Assembly (NCBI RefSeq): GCF_029968035.1 | Contig: NZ_JASCIQ010000041.1 | Span: 1 to 64,000, forward strand | Source of the DNA: Streptomyces cavernicola | GTDB lineage: Bacteria; Actinomycetota; Actinomycetes; Streptomycetales; Streptomycetaceae | Direction: 5' to 3' | Length of the DNA: 64,000 bases | Shown here: positions 41,439 to 50,437 of the stretch, one piece after another | Numbering within the stretch: the first letter of the stretch is position 1 | Layout: every line of letters starts with the position of its first letter | Notes under the pieces: generated by a model | Told to the model about the DNA's origin: nothing | The model's input: the letters and a program-made list of their open reading frames with translations, nothing else | Database searches by the model: none | Translations under genes and position numbers: made by a program

Positions 41439-43031
41439 ATGAAGATCCTCACCGGCCGATCCCGTGTCTGCCCCCGGAGCCACACCCGCACTTGTGTCCG
41501 TTCCCGGAGCCGCCGCGGCCTCGCCGTCCTGGCCGCCGCGCTCGGCCTCACGGCGAGCACACTGCTCGGCGCGGCACCTGCCCCTGCTGCCGAGCGGGCC
41601 CCCTCGCCCTCGCTGAGCCCCGCCGCGCTTAGCCCTGCCGCCGTCGACCGTTTCGTACGCGCCTACGTCGAGGAGACGGGTCTGCCGGGCGCGGTGGTGG
41701 CCGTCACCCGGGACGACAAGGTGGTGCACACCGCCGGGTACGGGCACACCGCGTCCGGCGGCGCCATGACCGCGCGGACCCGCCTGCCGGTGGCGTCGTT
41801 GTCGAAGGCCATGACCGCGTTCGCCGTGCTGCGGCTCGTCGAGGCCGGGAAGGTCGACCTGGACCGGCCCGTGCGCCGCTACCTGCCCGAGTTCACGATG
41901 GCCGACCCGCGCGCCGAGCGGATCACCGTACGGCAGCTCCTGACGCAGACGTCCGGCATGGCCGATTCCGCGTACCCCGATCTGACGCGGGCCCAGCCGC
42001 ACACGCTCAAGGAGGCCGTCGAGGCGATGCGCGGGGCGCCGCTCGCCACCGCGCCCGGCGCCCGGTTCCGCTACCACAACCCCAACTACTTCGTCGCCGC
42101 ACGCCTCGTGGAGGTCGTCACCGGCCGCCCCTTCGCCGCGCACATGGCCGCGGAGGTCTTCCGCCCGCTGGGCATGACCCGTACCGCGTCCGTCTCCGGT
42201 ACGGACCGGATGCCGGGGCGTGCCCGGGGGTACGTGCGGGCGTACGGCACGACTCTGGCGGCCGACCATCCGCGCTGGTTCGCGGCGGGCGGGCACGGCG
42301 TCGTCACGACCGCCGACGACCTCGCGCGGTGGCTGATCCTGCAGAACAACGACGGCGTCTCCGCCGACGGGCGGCGCGTAGCCGCCGCACGGACCATCGA
42401 CGTCTCGCACACCCCGCCGGCCACACCCCGGGGCGGCGACTACGCGATGGGCTGGTCGCGGCAGACCGTCGACGGCGGGCCCCGGCAGCTCACGCACACC
42501 GGTCAGCTGCTCACCCACAACTCCATGGCGACCCTGCTGCCCGACAGCCGGACCGGCATCGCCGTCGTCACCAACACCGGCATGATCTCCGGCGACGACG
42601 CCGCCCAGATCACCGAGGGCCTGGTCGACCTCGCCCTGGGCGAACGCCCCGAGCCCGACGCCCCGTTCTCGGTCACGGCCGACCCGGTCCTGGCCGCGCT
42701 CACCCTGCTCGCCCTCGCCCTCGGCATCCGCGGCACGCTCCGCGCGGGCCGTTGGGTCCGGCGCACCGCGGGACGAGCGTGGTGGCGGCGCGCGCTGCGC
42801 CTCCTGCCGTACGCCCTGCCGCTGCTCCTCCTCGCCCAACTCGCGCCGCTGTTCGGCCTGTTGATGCGCCGCTCCGGGACGCTGAGCCAGGTCGCCCACG
42901 CCTGGCCGGCCCTGTTCGTCTGCGCGGCGGCGGCCGCTCTCGCCTCGGGCGCGGTGGTCACGGCCCGCCTTGTCGCCGCGCTCCGAATCCGGACTTCCGC
43001 CCCCAACTCCCTTTCTACGGACTGGTGTTAG
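41439..43031 (+). CDS. Serine hydrolase, class C beta-lactamase/DD-peptidase family, membrane-anchored
   Basis: A 530-residue exported protein. The leader (about residues 1-50) is Arg-rich then hydrophobic and ends APAAERA. The catalytic S-x-x-K is in VASLSKAMTAF, Y-x-N in FRYHNPNYF, and the third motif is near LTHTGQLLTHNS. After the enzyme domain (about 60-410), three helices (about 418-440, 460-485, 500-522) anchor it. Such proteins act as D-amino acid peptidases or esterases, or transport-linked hydrolases. It diverges from the two-component system. Confidence 0.84.
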   Translation: MKILTGRSRVCPRSHTRTCVRSRSRRGLAVLAAALGLTASTLLGAAPAPAAERAPSPSLSPAALSPAAVDRFVRAYVEETGLPGAVVAVTRDDKVVHTAGYGHTASGGAMTARTRLPVASLSKAMTAFAVLRLVEAGKVDLDRPVRRYLPEFTMADPRAERITVRQLLTQTSGMADSAYPDLTRAQPHTLKEAVEAMRGAPLATAPGARFRYHNPNYFVAARLVEVVTGRPFAAHMAAEVFRPLGMTRTASVSGTDRMPGRARGYVRAYGTTLAADHPRWFAAGGHGVVTTADDLARWLILQNNDGVSADGRRVAAARTIDVSHTPPATPRGGDYAMGWSRQTVDGGPRQLTHTGQLLTHNSMATLLPDSRTGIAVVTNTGMISGDDAAQITEGLVDLALGERPEPDAPFSVTADPVLAALTLLALALGIRGTLRAGRWVRRTAGRAWWRRALRLLPYALPLLLLAQLAPLFGLLMRRSGTLSQVAHAWPALFVCAAAAALASGAVVTARLVAALRIRTSAPNSLSTDWC

Positions 43032-43060
43032 CCAAGGCGGCCCGGCTCTACCATGCGTCC

Positions 43061-43339
43061 ATGCCCTTTCTGCTGATCCGTCAGAAGTTCGCGGACTACG
43101 CCCCGTGGCGCGAGGCGTTCGACTCCCTCGACGAGCAGCGCAAGGCCCTCGGCCTCGAAACAGTCGCCGTCATGCGGAACATGCAGGACCCGAGCGAGGC
43201 CGTCGTCCTGTTCCGCTTCGACGACATCGAGCGGGTCAAGCAGCACTTCCCGTCTCCCGCCCTTGAGGAGGCCTGGCGGCGCGGGGGTGTCGTCGAGGGC
43301 AGCAGCGAGGCGACGTTCCTGCAGGATCTGACGGACTGA
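43061..43339 (+). CDS. Small dimeric alpha/beta-barrel (ABM-like) protein
   Basis: A 92-residue protein with beta-alpha-beta pattern MPFLLIRQKFADYAPWREAFDSLDEQRKALG and AVVLFRFDDIERVKQHFPSPALEEAWRRGG. It resembles the antibiotic-biosynthesis monooxygenase-like / cyclase ferredoxin-fold families. It has no obvious catalytic residues. It lies 29 nt downstream of the serine hydrolase and may be cotranscribed. The function is unknown. Confidence 0.7.
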   Translation: MPFLLIRQKFADYAPWREAFDSLDEQRKALGLETVAVMRNMQDPSEAVVLFRFDDIERVKQHFPSPALEEAWRRGGVVEGSSEATFLQDLTD

Positions 43340-43360
43340 GGCAGGCCGCCGGAGGACGTC

Positions 43361-44062
43361 TCAGCGCAGGTCGTCGATCGGCAGGTCCGGGTCGAGCTCG
43401 ACGCCCAACTGCCGTGCGGCGCCCGAGAGTACGCCCCACAAGGCGTCGCTCAGGAACGCCGTCAGGTCCTCGGGGGTGCTGCGCGACTCGGGGTGGGCGA
43501 CCCAGCGGTTGACCACCCCGTCGACCAGTCCGACCATGCCGAAGGCCAGGTCCAGGCTGTACCCGGTGGGGGCCTGCGCGCCGGCGAGGAGTCGTACAGC
43601 GAACTCGTCGAGCAAGCCCGCCAGTTGGCGGGCGACCGCGGTGCGGGTGCCGACGACCACGCGTGAGCCCGTACCGAGGAACTGATGCAGCCTCGGGTGT
43701 TCGACGACCCAGCCGACGTACGTGGCGGCCACGAGCCGGACCGCCTCCCGGACCGTGCCCTTCGGGTCGAGCGTCGGGGCCAGTTCGGACATCAGGTCGT
43801 CCATGATGCGTGCGCGGATCTGCTCGTCCAGGTCCTCGCGGCTGCGGAACACCCGGTAGACGACCGAGCGGGGCATCCCGGCCTCTTTGCCGATCGCCGC
43901 GACGCTGACGCCGCTCCCCTCGCGGGCGATGGCGGCAAGCGCGGCGTCGAGAACGCGGTCCCGGCGCTCGGCCCTGTGGTCGTTCCAGCGCGTGTCCCGG
44001 CCGTCCCGGCGCTCGGCGTCCCGCGTACCGTCCCCGTCCCCGTTCCCGTCCCTCTCCATCAC
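43361..44062 (-). CDS. TetR-family regulator
   Basis: A 233-residue TetR. An Asp/Arg/Gly-rich tail (about residues 1-30) precedes the HTH SVAAIGKEAGMPRSVVYRVFRSREDLDEQ (about 52-80), followed by the ligand domain with ATYVGWVVEHPRLHQFLGTGSR. It is divergent from the three-gene oxygenase operon starting at 44290, which it probably controls through the inverted repeat near 44104-44125. Two adjacent Met codons (44062, 44059) are both possible starts. Confidence 0.82.
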   Translation of the reverse strand: MMERDGNGDGDGTRDAERRDGRDTRWNDHRAERRDRVLDAALAAIAREGSGVSVAAIGKEAGMPRSVVYRVFRSREDLDEQIRARIMDDLMSELAPTLDPKGTVREAVRLVAATYVGWVVEHPRLHQFLGTGSRVVVGTRTAVARQLAGLLDEFAVRLLAGAQAPTGYSLDLAFGMVGLVDGVVNRWVAHPESRSTPEDLTAFLSDALWGVLSGAARQLGVELDPDLPIDDLR

Positions 44063-44103
44063 GGCGAGGATCCTATCCCCACCCTCGCCATAGTGGCGCA
44101 GAT

Positions 44104-44125
44104 CACATTACCGGCGGTATCTGTG
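44104..44125. promoter_or_regulatory. Candidate TetR operator
   Basis: CACATTACCGGCGGTATCTGTG contains the perfect inverted repeat TACCG-G-CGGTA with near-symmetric CACA/TGTG flanks. It is 41 nt before the TetR start and in the shared upstream region of the oxygenase operon. Confidence 0.5.
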
Positions 44126-44289
44126 ACAGCGTGACGCAGGTAAATTGCGGGCACTGACGGAGTACCAGGCACCGGCCGGAACGACCGATCACGCACCCCC
44201 TCTCCCGCTCTCCGCCCCCGCGGCCCCCGCGGCCGCTGCGCGAACCGGCGGGACAGCACGTGCGGTTCGGCGAAAGAGGGGCATGGAGT

Positions 44290-45804
44290 ATGGAGCACCA
44301 GAACGTCGACGTACTGATCATCGGCGCGGGCCTGTCCGGCATCAGCGCCGCCGTCCACCTGAGCGAGGGCAACGCCGGCGCCTCGTACGCGATCCTGGAG
44401 CGGCGCGCCAGGATCGGCGGCACCTGGGACCTGTTCCGGTACCCGGGCATCCGCTCGGACTCGGACATGTACACCTTCGGCTACCGCTTCCGCGCCTGGC
44501 GCGGCACGAAGGTCCTGGCCGGCGGCGCGGACATCCGCCGGTACGTCCAGGAGACCGCGGAGGCACACGACGTCGCTCGGCACATCCGCTTCGGCCGCAG
44601 GGCGGTCAGCGCCAACTGGTCGAGCGAGAGCGGGCGGTGGACCGTCACGACGGTCGACGAGGCCACCGGCGAGCGGGAGCTCTGGTCCGCCCGCTTCCTC
44701 GTCGGCGCCACCGGCTACTACGACTACGACGCGGGCCACCGCCCCGAACTCCCCGGCGACGAGCGCTTCGGCGGCGCGTTCGTGCACCCGCAGCACTGGC
44801 CCGAGGACCTGGACTACGCGGGCAAGCGCGTCGTCGTCATCGGCAGCGGCGCCACCGCCATCACCCTTGTCCCGTCGATGGCCGCCGAGGCCGCGCACGT
44901 CACGATGTTGCAGCGCTCTCCCACGTACATCCTCACGCTGCCCGAGGACGACCCGGTCTCGGTGCTGCTGCGCAAGCTGCGCGTCCCGGCCTCCGTGGTC
45001 CACCGGGTGGGGCGGGCCCGCAACATCGCGCTGCAGCGCGGGCTTTACGCGCTGTGCCGCAAGGCGCCCCGCCTCATGCGCCGGGTCCTGCTCGGCGCGG
45101 TGCGGGCGCAGGTCGGCAAGTCCGTCGACATGCGGCACTTCACGCCGACGTACAAGCCGTGGGACCAGCGGCTGTGCGTCGTGCCGAACGGCGATCTGTT
45201 CAAGACGCTGAAGAGCGGTGCGGCCTCGGTGGTCACGGACCACATCGAGACGTTCACGGAGACCGGCGTGAAGGTGCGGTCCGGCGAGGAGATCCCGGCC
45301 GACATCGTCATCACCGCCACCGGTCTGCGCGTCCAGCTCGTCGGCGGCATGGAGATCGCCGTCGACGGCGAGCCGGTGAACCCGCACGACCACGTCCTCT
45401 ACAAGGGCGTGATGCTCGACGGCGTCCCCAACCTCGCGATCGTCATCGGCTACACCAACGCCTCCTGGACCCTCAAGGCCGACCTGGCCGCCGAGTACCT
45501 CAGCAGACTCATCGCGTACATGGACGGGCGAGGCCTCACCCGGGTGACGCCGGTCGCCACGGCCGCCGACCGCTCCGAAGCCTCCATCATGGGCGAGTCG
45601 TTGACCTCCGGTTACATCGCCCGCGGCGACACGATCATGCCGCGCCAGGGCACCCGCGCCCCGTGGCGGATCTGGAACAACTACTACCGGGACCGCAAGG
45701 CCCTGCGGCGCGCGCCCGTCGAGGACCCGGCGCTGCGGTTCGAGCGCGCCGTGCCCTCCGCCGAGCGCCCTGCGACCGAACGGGACCGGTCCCCCGCCGC
45801 CTGA
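44290..45804 (+). CDS. Flavin-containing Baeyer-Villiger-type monooxygenase (EthA/MymA-like)
   Basis: A 504-residue FAD/NADPH monooxygenase. The FAD site is IIGAGLSGISAAVHL, the NADPH site VVIGSGATAITLVPSMA, and between them is the Baeyer-Villiger fingerprint FGGAFVHPQHWPE (F-x-G-x3-H-x3-W). It would insert oxygen next to a ketone carbonyl or oxidise sulfur/nitrogen. It resembles mycobacterial EthA and MymA. It is the first gene of a plus operon with a diiron oxygenase and a ferredoxin reductase. The ATG at 44290 is chosen, with GAGGGG upstream. Confidence 0.88.
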   Translation: MEHQNVDVLIIGAGLSGISAAVHLSEGNAGASYAILERRARIGGTWDLFRYPGIRSDSDMYTFGYRFRAWRGTKVLAGGADIRRYVQETAEAHDVARHIRFGRRAVSANWSSESGRWTVTTVDEATGERELWSARFLVGATGYYDYDAGHRPELPGDERFGGAFVHPQHWPEDLDYAGKRVVVIGSGATAITLVPSMAAEAAHVTMLQRSPTYILTLPEDDPVSVLLRKLRVPASVVHRVGRARNIALQRGLYALCRKAPRLMRRVLLGAVRAQVGKSVDMRHFTPTYKPWDQRLCVVPNGDLFKTLKSGAASVVTDHIETFTETGVKVRSGEEIPADIVITATGLRVQLVGGMEIAVDGEPVNPHDHVLYKGVMLDGVPNLAIVIGYTNASWTLKADLAAEYLSRLIAYMDGRGLTRVTPVATAADRSEASIMGESLTSGYIARGDTIMPRQGTRAPWRIWNNYYRDRKALRRAPVEDPALRFERAVPSAERPATERDRSPAA

Positions 45805-45854
45805 GCCGCGAGCCACACGCCGGGAGCCGCGAGCTGCCTGCCCCTCAACCGCAT

Positions 45855-45915
45855 CAGCGCCCTCCGCACCAGCCAATCTCCGTACCAGCCGACCTCCGCA
45901 TCAGCCGACAGCGAG
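45855..45915 (+). repeat. Three-copy CTCCGNACCAGCCGA repeat
   Basis: CCTCCGCACCAGCCAAT, CTCCGTACCAGCCGAC and CTCCGCATCAGCCGAC are three consecutive 16-17-nt copies in the 119-nt gap before the diiron oxygenase start. It could affect the leader of the downstream message. No function is evident. Confidence 0.55.
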
Positions 45916-45923
45916 GATCAACG

Positions 45924-46889
45924 ATGACCATGACCAGCCGGCAGGCGTACCACGAGCGGCTCCAGACCCTGTCCGAGGGCTCGGTGCACGTCCACTTCGA
46001 CGCGTTCACCGACATCGACTGGGACAACCCCGACTTCGCCATCGACCCGACCGACCCGCGCTGGGTGCTGCCCGCGGCCGACCCGCTCGGCGGCCATCCC
46101 TGGTACCAGGAACAGCCGTTGGAGGTCCGGGCGCGGATCGGCCTGTGGCGGTACGCGAACATCGTCAAGGTCGGCATGCAGTTCGAGAACGTGCTGATCC
46201 GCGGGGTGATGGACTACCTGTTCGCGCTGCGCAACCAGAACCCGGAGTTCCGGTACCTCACGCACGAGGTCACCGAGGAGTGCCATCACACCCAGATGTT
46301 CCAGGAGTTCGTGAACCGCTCGGGCGCCGACGTGCCCGGCGGGCGGCGCTCCTTCCGTGTCGTGAGCCGCTTCCTGCCGCTGTTCGGCTCACTGGTCCCG
46401 GAGTCCTTCTTCACCGGGGTCCTCGCGGGCGAGGAGCCCATCGACCACCTCCAGAAGGCGATCCTGCGCGGCGGCGACTCCCTCCACCCGCTGATGCGGC
46501 GACTGATGCAGATCCATGTGGCCGAGGAGGCCCGGCACATCTCCTTCGCCCACGAGTTCCTCCGCGAGAAGGTCCCCGGCTACGGCAAGGCGCGCAGGGG
46601 CGCGCTCTCGGTGGCGTTCCCGGTGATCATGCGGGTTCTCGGCGACGTCATCGTGGTGCCCGACCGGAAGGTCGCCGAGAAGATCGGCGTGCCCCACTGG
46701 GTCATCAAGGACATCTTCTGGAAGTCCCCTGAAGGGCAGCGGCTGTTGCGGGACCTGTTCTCCGACGTACGGATGCTCGCCGAGGACATCGGCCTGATGA
46801 ACCGGACGTCCCGGCGGGTGTGGCGGATGCTGCGGATCGACGGCCGCCCGTCCCGCTTCCGCGGCGAACCGGCCCCGCACCGCGCCTGA
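45924..46889 (+). CDS. AurF-like diiron oxygenase
   Basis: A 321-residue ferritin-like protein of the AurF (p-aminobenzoate N-oxygenase) family. Metal ligands are expected in EVTEECHHTQMFQEF and HVAEEARHISFAHEFLRE (two E-x2-H motifs) and around LIRGVMDYLF. Members hydroxylate or N-oxidise substrates with electrons from a reductase. The next gene encodes such a reductase; in M. tuberculosis an AurF-type gene (Rv0885) also adjoins fprB (Rv0886). GAGGAT precedes the ATG at 45924. The substrate is unknown. Confidence 0.85.
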   Translation: MTMTSRQAYHERLQTLSEGSVHVHFDAFTDIDWDNPDFAIDPTDPRWVLPAADPLGGHPWYQEQPLEVRARIGLWRYANIVKVGMQFENVLIRGVMDYLFALRNQNPEFRYLTHEVTEECHHTQMFQEFVNRSGADVPGGRRSFRVVSRFLPLFGSLVPESFFTGVLAGEEPIDHLQKAILRGGDSLHPLMRRLMQIHVAEEARHISFAHEFLREKVPGYGKARRGALSVAFPVIMRVLGDVIVVPDRKVAEKIGVPHWVIKDIFWKSPEGQRLLRDLFSDVRMLAEDIGLMNRTSRRVWRMLRIDGRPSRFRGEPAPHRA

Positions 46890-46963
46890 GCCGTACCGCT
46901 CCACGCCGGAGCCAGGCCGGTCCGGCCGTCGTCGGCCCCTCCCCGAACGGAGACTCCTTCGCC

Positions 46964-48589
46964 ATGCCCTACGTCGTCACCCGCTCGTGCTGCGCCGACG
47001 CGTCCTGTGTGCTCGCCTGCCCGGTCAACTGCATCCACCCCGCCCCCGGCGAACCGGGCTTCGGCACGACCGAGATGCTCTACGTCGACCCGCGCACCTG
47101 CGTGGACTGCGGCGCCTGCACGTCGGCCTGCCCGGTGGACGCGCTGAAGCCGCACACCCGGCTCGCCGAGGCGGAACTGCCGTTCCTGGAACTGAACCGC
47201 GCCTACTACGACACGTCGCCACACGCCGACCGCACACCCATGGCCCTGGTTCCGGCCCAACGCACCCTGCCGACGGGCAAGTTGAGCGTCGCCGTGGTCG
47301 GCGCCGGGCCCGCCGGGCTGTTCACCGCCGACGAGTTGCTCCGCTTCCCGGACGTGAGCGTGACGGTGTACGACCGGCTGCCCACCCCGTACGGCCTGGT
47401 GCGGGCGGGGGTGGCGCCGGACCATCAGGACACCAAGCAGGTCACCGAGCTCTTCCGCGCCATCGAGAGCCAGCCCGGTTTCGCGTACCGCCTCGGCGTC
47501 GAGGTCGGCCGGGACGTGACCCACGACGACCTGCTCCGCCGGCACCACGCGGTGGTGTACGCGGTGGGTGCGGCCACGGACCGCAGGCTCGGCATCGACG
47601 GCGAGCGGCTGCCCGGCAGCGTCTCCGCGACCGACTTCGTGGCCTGGTACAACGGCCACCCCGACCACAGCTGCGCCTCCTTCCCCCTTGACCACGAGCG
47701 GGCGGTCGTCGTCGGCAACGGCAACGTGGCCCTGGACGTGGCCCGCATTCTGACCGCCGACCCCGAGCGCCTGGCCCGTACCGACATCTCGGACACGGCG
47801 CTGTCCGCGCTGCGGGCGAGCCGGGTCCGCGACGTGGTCGTGCTCGGGCGGCGCGGCCCCGCCGAGGCCGCGTTCACCCTGCCCGAACTGCTCGGCCTCG
47901 CGGCCCTGGACGACGTGGACGTCCTCGTCGAGAACTGGCCGCGGGACCTGCCGCACGACGCCACCCCCAAGACGGAGCTGCTCGCCCGGCTCGCCGCCCG
48001 TGCGCCCGTGCCGGGCCGACGGCGCATCGTGCTGCGGTTCCGCACCGCGCCGACAGAGATCGTCGGCGACAAAACCGTGCGGACCCTGACGACCACGGAC
48101 ACCGCCACCGGGGAGACCTCCACCATCGAGGCCGGGCTCGTCCTGCGCGCGATCGGCTACCGCGCACGCCCGGTTCCGGCGCTGCCCTTCGACGAGGTGA
48201 CCGGCACGGTGCCGCACGACAGGGGCCGGGTCTCACCCGGGGTGTACGTGGCCGGCTGGATCAAGCGCGGCCCCAGCGGGTTCATCGGCACGAACAAGTC
48301 CTGCGCGCAGGAGACCGTCACGGCACTCCTCGACGACTTCGAGGCCGGCCGCCTCACGGCCCCCACAACGGACGGCCCCATGGACGCCGTCGACCTGGCC
48401 GGCTGGCACGCGATCGACACCGCCGAGCGCACGGCGGGCGAGCGCGAGGGCCGCCCCCGCGTGAAGATCGTCGACGGCGAGGCCCTGCGCCGGACGGCGG
48501 GCGTCACCCGCGCCCTGCAGAGAGCTAGCTCAACTCCCGTACGAACTCCTCCGCCCGCTCCCAAGTCCCGTAGCCGGAGGCCGGGTTGA
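46964..48589 (+). CDS. fprB: Ferredoxin-fused NADPH-ferredoxin reductase, FprB-like
   Basis: A 541-residue fusion. Residues about 1-65 are a bacterial ferredoxin with CCADASCVLACPVNC and CVDCGACTSACPVD clusters. Residues about 105-510 form an adrenodoxin-reductase-type flavoprotein: VVGAGPAGLFTADELL (FAD), VVGNGNVALDVARIL (NADPH) and VYVAGWIKRGPSGFIGTNKSCA. It passes electrons from NADPH to iron proteins, here probably the diiron oxygenase. The last 16 residues (from about SSTPVR) overlap a convergent, damaged hydrolase gene and look unnatural, so the 3' end may have been rearranged. Confidence 0.88.
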   Translation: MPYVVTRSCCADASCVLACPVNCIHPAPGEPGFGTTEMLYVDPRTCVDCGACTSACPVDALKPHTRLAEAELPFLELNRAYYDTSPHADRTPMALVPAQRTLPTGKLSVAVVGAGPAGLFTADELLRFPDVSVTVYDRLPTPYGLVRAGVAPDHQDTKQVTELFRAIESQPGFAYRLGVEVGRDVTHDDLLRRHHAVVYAVGAATDRRLGIDGERLPGSVSATDFVAWYNGHPDHSCASFPLDHERAVVVGNGNVALDVARILTADPERLARTDISDTALSALRASRVRDVVVLGRRGPAEAAFTLPELLGLAALDDVDVLVENWPRDLPHDATPKTELLARLAARAPVPGRRRIVLRFRTAPTEIVGDKTVRTLTTTDTATGETSTIEAGLVLRAIGYRARPVPALPFDEVTGTVPHDRGRVSPGVYVAGWIKRGPSGFIGTNKSCAQETVTALLDDFEAGRLTAPTTDGPMDAVDLAGWHAIDTAERTAGEREGRPRVKIVDGEALRRTAGVTRALQRASSTPVRTPPPAPKSRSRRPG

Positions 48590-49088
48590 GGTGGCCGACC
48601 GGGCCTAGGGCCTGTCGTTTGGATCTTGCCGGGGTCGCGGGGTGTGGCACGCACATCTGCGGCGTGGTCGTAGGTGGCCAGGGGGTCGTCGGTGCTGGCC
48701 GCGACGATGCTGGGAACGGCAGCGGTTTCATGGGGACGGGGGTCCAGCCGCCCGCGTGCAGGGCGTCCGGGGAGGGGTGTCCCTCCAGGAGGGGGGGCGT
48801 GAGGTCGGGGGGTGTGGCGAGCAGGGCGCCCCGGACCTCGTGGTGGTGTTGCGCGGCCCAGTGGACGGTGGTGATGACTCCGGCGCTGTGGGCCACGAGG
48901 ACGACCGGTCCCAGGATCTGCGCGAGGGTCCGCTGGAGGACCGCGACGTGTGCGTGGCGGTTCAGCCGGTCCGTCTCCAGGGGCGGCAGGAGGCGGGCGT
49001 CGTCGAGCCGGTCGGCGAGCAGGGTCTGCCAGTGCTGCGGCACGTGGTCGCGCAGTCCGGGGACGATCACGACGGTCGGTGGGTTCAT
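48525..49088 (-). pseudogene. RBBP9/YdeN-type alpha/beta hydrolase, scrambled
   Basis: The N-terminal two thirds look normal: VVIVPGLRDHVPQHWQTLL and the nucleophile Ser in VLVAHSAGVIT. After PLPFP one base is missing (near 48713), so the expected SIVAASTDDPLATYDHA, which holds the catalytic Asp, is out of frame. A stretch made of mobile-repeat DNA (CTAGGGCCTGTCGTTTGGATC) then replaces about 25-30 codons. The frame returns at LGPVGHLNPASGYGTWERAEEFVREL with the catalytic His. The start overlaps the MFS stop (ATGA). It is probably non-functional. Confidence 0.75.
48605..48648. mobile_element. Mobile-repeat fragment with CTAG end
   Basis: CTAGGGCCTGTCGTTTGGAT and TTGCCGGGGTCGCGGGGTGTGG together form a sequence typical of Streptomyces transposon-end repeats. 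It lies inside the hydrolase gene, replacing coding sequence. Only one CTAG end is visible. The inner boundary is approximate. Confidence 0.5.
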
Positions 49089-50422
49089 GTGCGCGGCTCC
49101 ACGGGTGCGAGCGCCGTGTCGGGGAGAAGTCCCAGGCGGCGCAGGTCTCTTGGGTAGGTGAACCTGCCGAGGGCGAAGGCGGCGCCGCTCACGACGGCGA
49201 CCCAGGGAATGAGCTGGAGCGCGCCGAGCAGCCCGGTGCGGTCGGCGAGCAGGCCGGTGACGGCCGGTCCGGGTGCGAGGCCGAGCAGGCTGTTGGCCAG
49301 GGTGAGGGTGGCCATGGCGGTGGCCGCGACGGCGGGCGGGGTCAGGTTCGCCACCATGGCCGCGGCCGGTCCCGCGGTGCCGCTGGCGACGAGGGTGCCC
49401 AGGGCGATCAGCACCGCCTGCGCGGGTCCCGGCGGCAGGTGGAAGCCCGTCGTCAGGAGCAGGAACGATCCGAGGCTGCAGGTGAGTCCGACGCTCCACT
49501 TGCGGACCGGGGCGGTCCGGCTGAGCCGGTCGGACACGATGCCGCCGAGGACCATCCCGGTGCCGCCGAGCAGCGCGAACCCGCCTGCGGCGAAGCCGGC
49601 GTCGGCGGTGTCCATGGCGTAGTAGCGGTGGAAGAAGCTCGGAGTCCAGGCGAGCAGGGCCATGGCGATGAACATCTGCAGTCCGCTGCCCACGTAGGCG
49701 CAGATGACGGAGACCGAGGAGAACAGGCGCGGCAGCAGGGTCCGCAGCGGCGCCCGGCCTGCCGTGCCCGGGGCCGCTCCGTACGCCCGTGCGGCGGCTG
49801 TCAGCTTCTGCTCGGTGACCACGCTTCCGTAGACCGCGGCCAGGACGAGCCCGAGGAGGCCCATGGCGGCGAAGGCCCAACGCCAGCCGTGTTCCTGGGC
49901 GATGGCGCCGCCGGCCGCGACGCCGAGCACGGACCCGAAGGAGCCGCCGGCGATGAACGCCCCGGAGAGCGTGGCGCGCAGCCGGACCGGGAACACGCTG
50001 AGGACGACGGCGATGCCGACGCTGCCGTACGCCGCCTCTCCGACGCCGACCATGAAGCGGCCGAGGAACATCTCGCCGTAGCTCGCCGAGACCGCGCAGC
50101 CCAGCGTGGCGAGGCTCCACACCACGGCGGCGACGACGAGACTGCGGGCCCTCCCCCAGCGGTCCGCGACGAGCGACAGCGGGAAGGTGAGCAGGCCCAC
50201 CATCAGCGCGACGATGCCGCTGAGGGTGCCCAACTGGCCGTCGGAGAGAAGCCATTCGGCCTTCAGCATCGGGAAGACCGCGTTGAGGACCTGCCGGGAC
50301 ATGTAGTCGGAGAGCAGGAGTCCGAAACTCAGGGCGAAGACCAGCCAGGGGTAGCCGCGGGGCACGGCCGGGCGGGGGCGAGTGGTCTCCGGTGCGGCCG
50401 CGTCGGCCGTGCTCGATCCCAT
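49085..50422 (-). CDS. MFS transporter (organic anion / sugar-acid type)
   Basis: A 445-residue, 12-helix transporter. It shows FGLLLSDYMSRQVLNAVFPMLKAEWLLSDGQLG in helix 1, ADRWGRARSL in loop 2-3 and GRFMVGVGEAAYG in helix 4, resembling anion:cation or Spinster-like symporters. It is in the AraC/BKACE catabolic operon, so it probably imports that pathway's substrate. The ATG at 50422 with GAGGTGA upstream is preferred over GTG at 50431. It is coupled to the hydrolase remnant. Confidence 0.83.
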   Translation of the reverse strand: MGSSTADAAAPETTRPRPAVPRGYPWLVFALSFGLLLSDYMSRQVLNAVFPMLKAEWLLSDGQLGTLSGIVALMVGLLTFPLSLVADRWGRARSLVVAAVVWSLATLGCAVSASYGEMFLGRFMVGVGEAAYGSVGIAVVLSVFPVRLRATLSGAFIAGGSFGSVLGVAAGGAIAQEHGWRWAFAAMGLLGLVLAAVYGSVVTEQKLTAAARAYGAAPGTAGRAPLRTLLPRLFSSVSVICAYVGSGLQMFIAMALLAWTPSFFHRYYAMDTADAGFAAGGFALLGGTGMVLGGIVSDRLSRTAPVRKWSVGLTCSLGSFLLLTTGFHLPPGPAQAVLIALGTLVASGTAGPAAAMVANLTPPAVAATAMATLTLANSLLGLAPGPAVTGLLADRTGLLGALQLIPWVAVVSGAAFALGRFTYPRDLRRLGLLPDTALAPVEPRT

Positions 50423-50437
50423 GGACGTCACCTCGGT

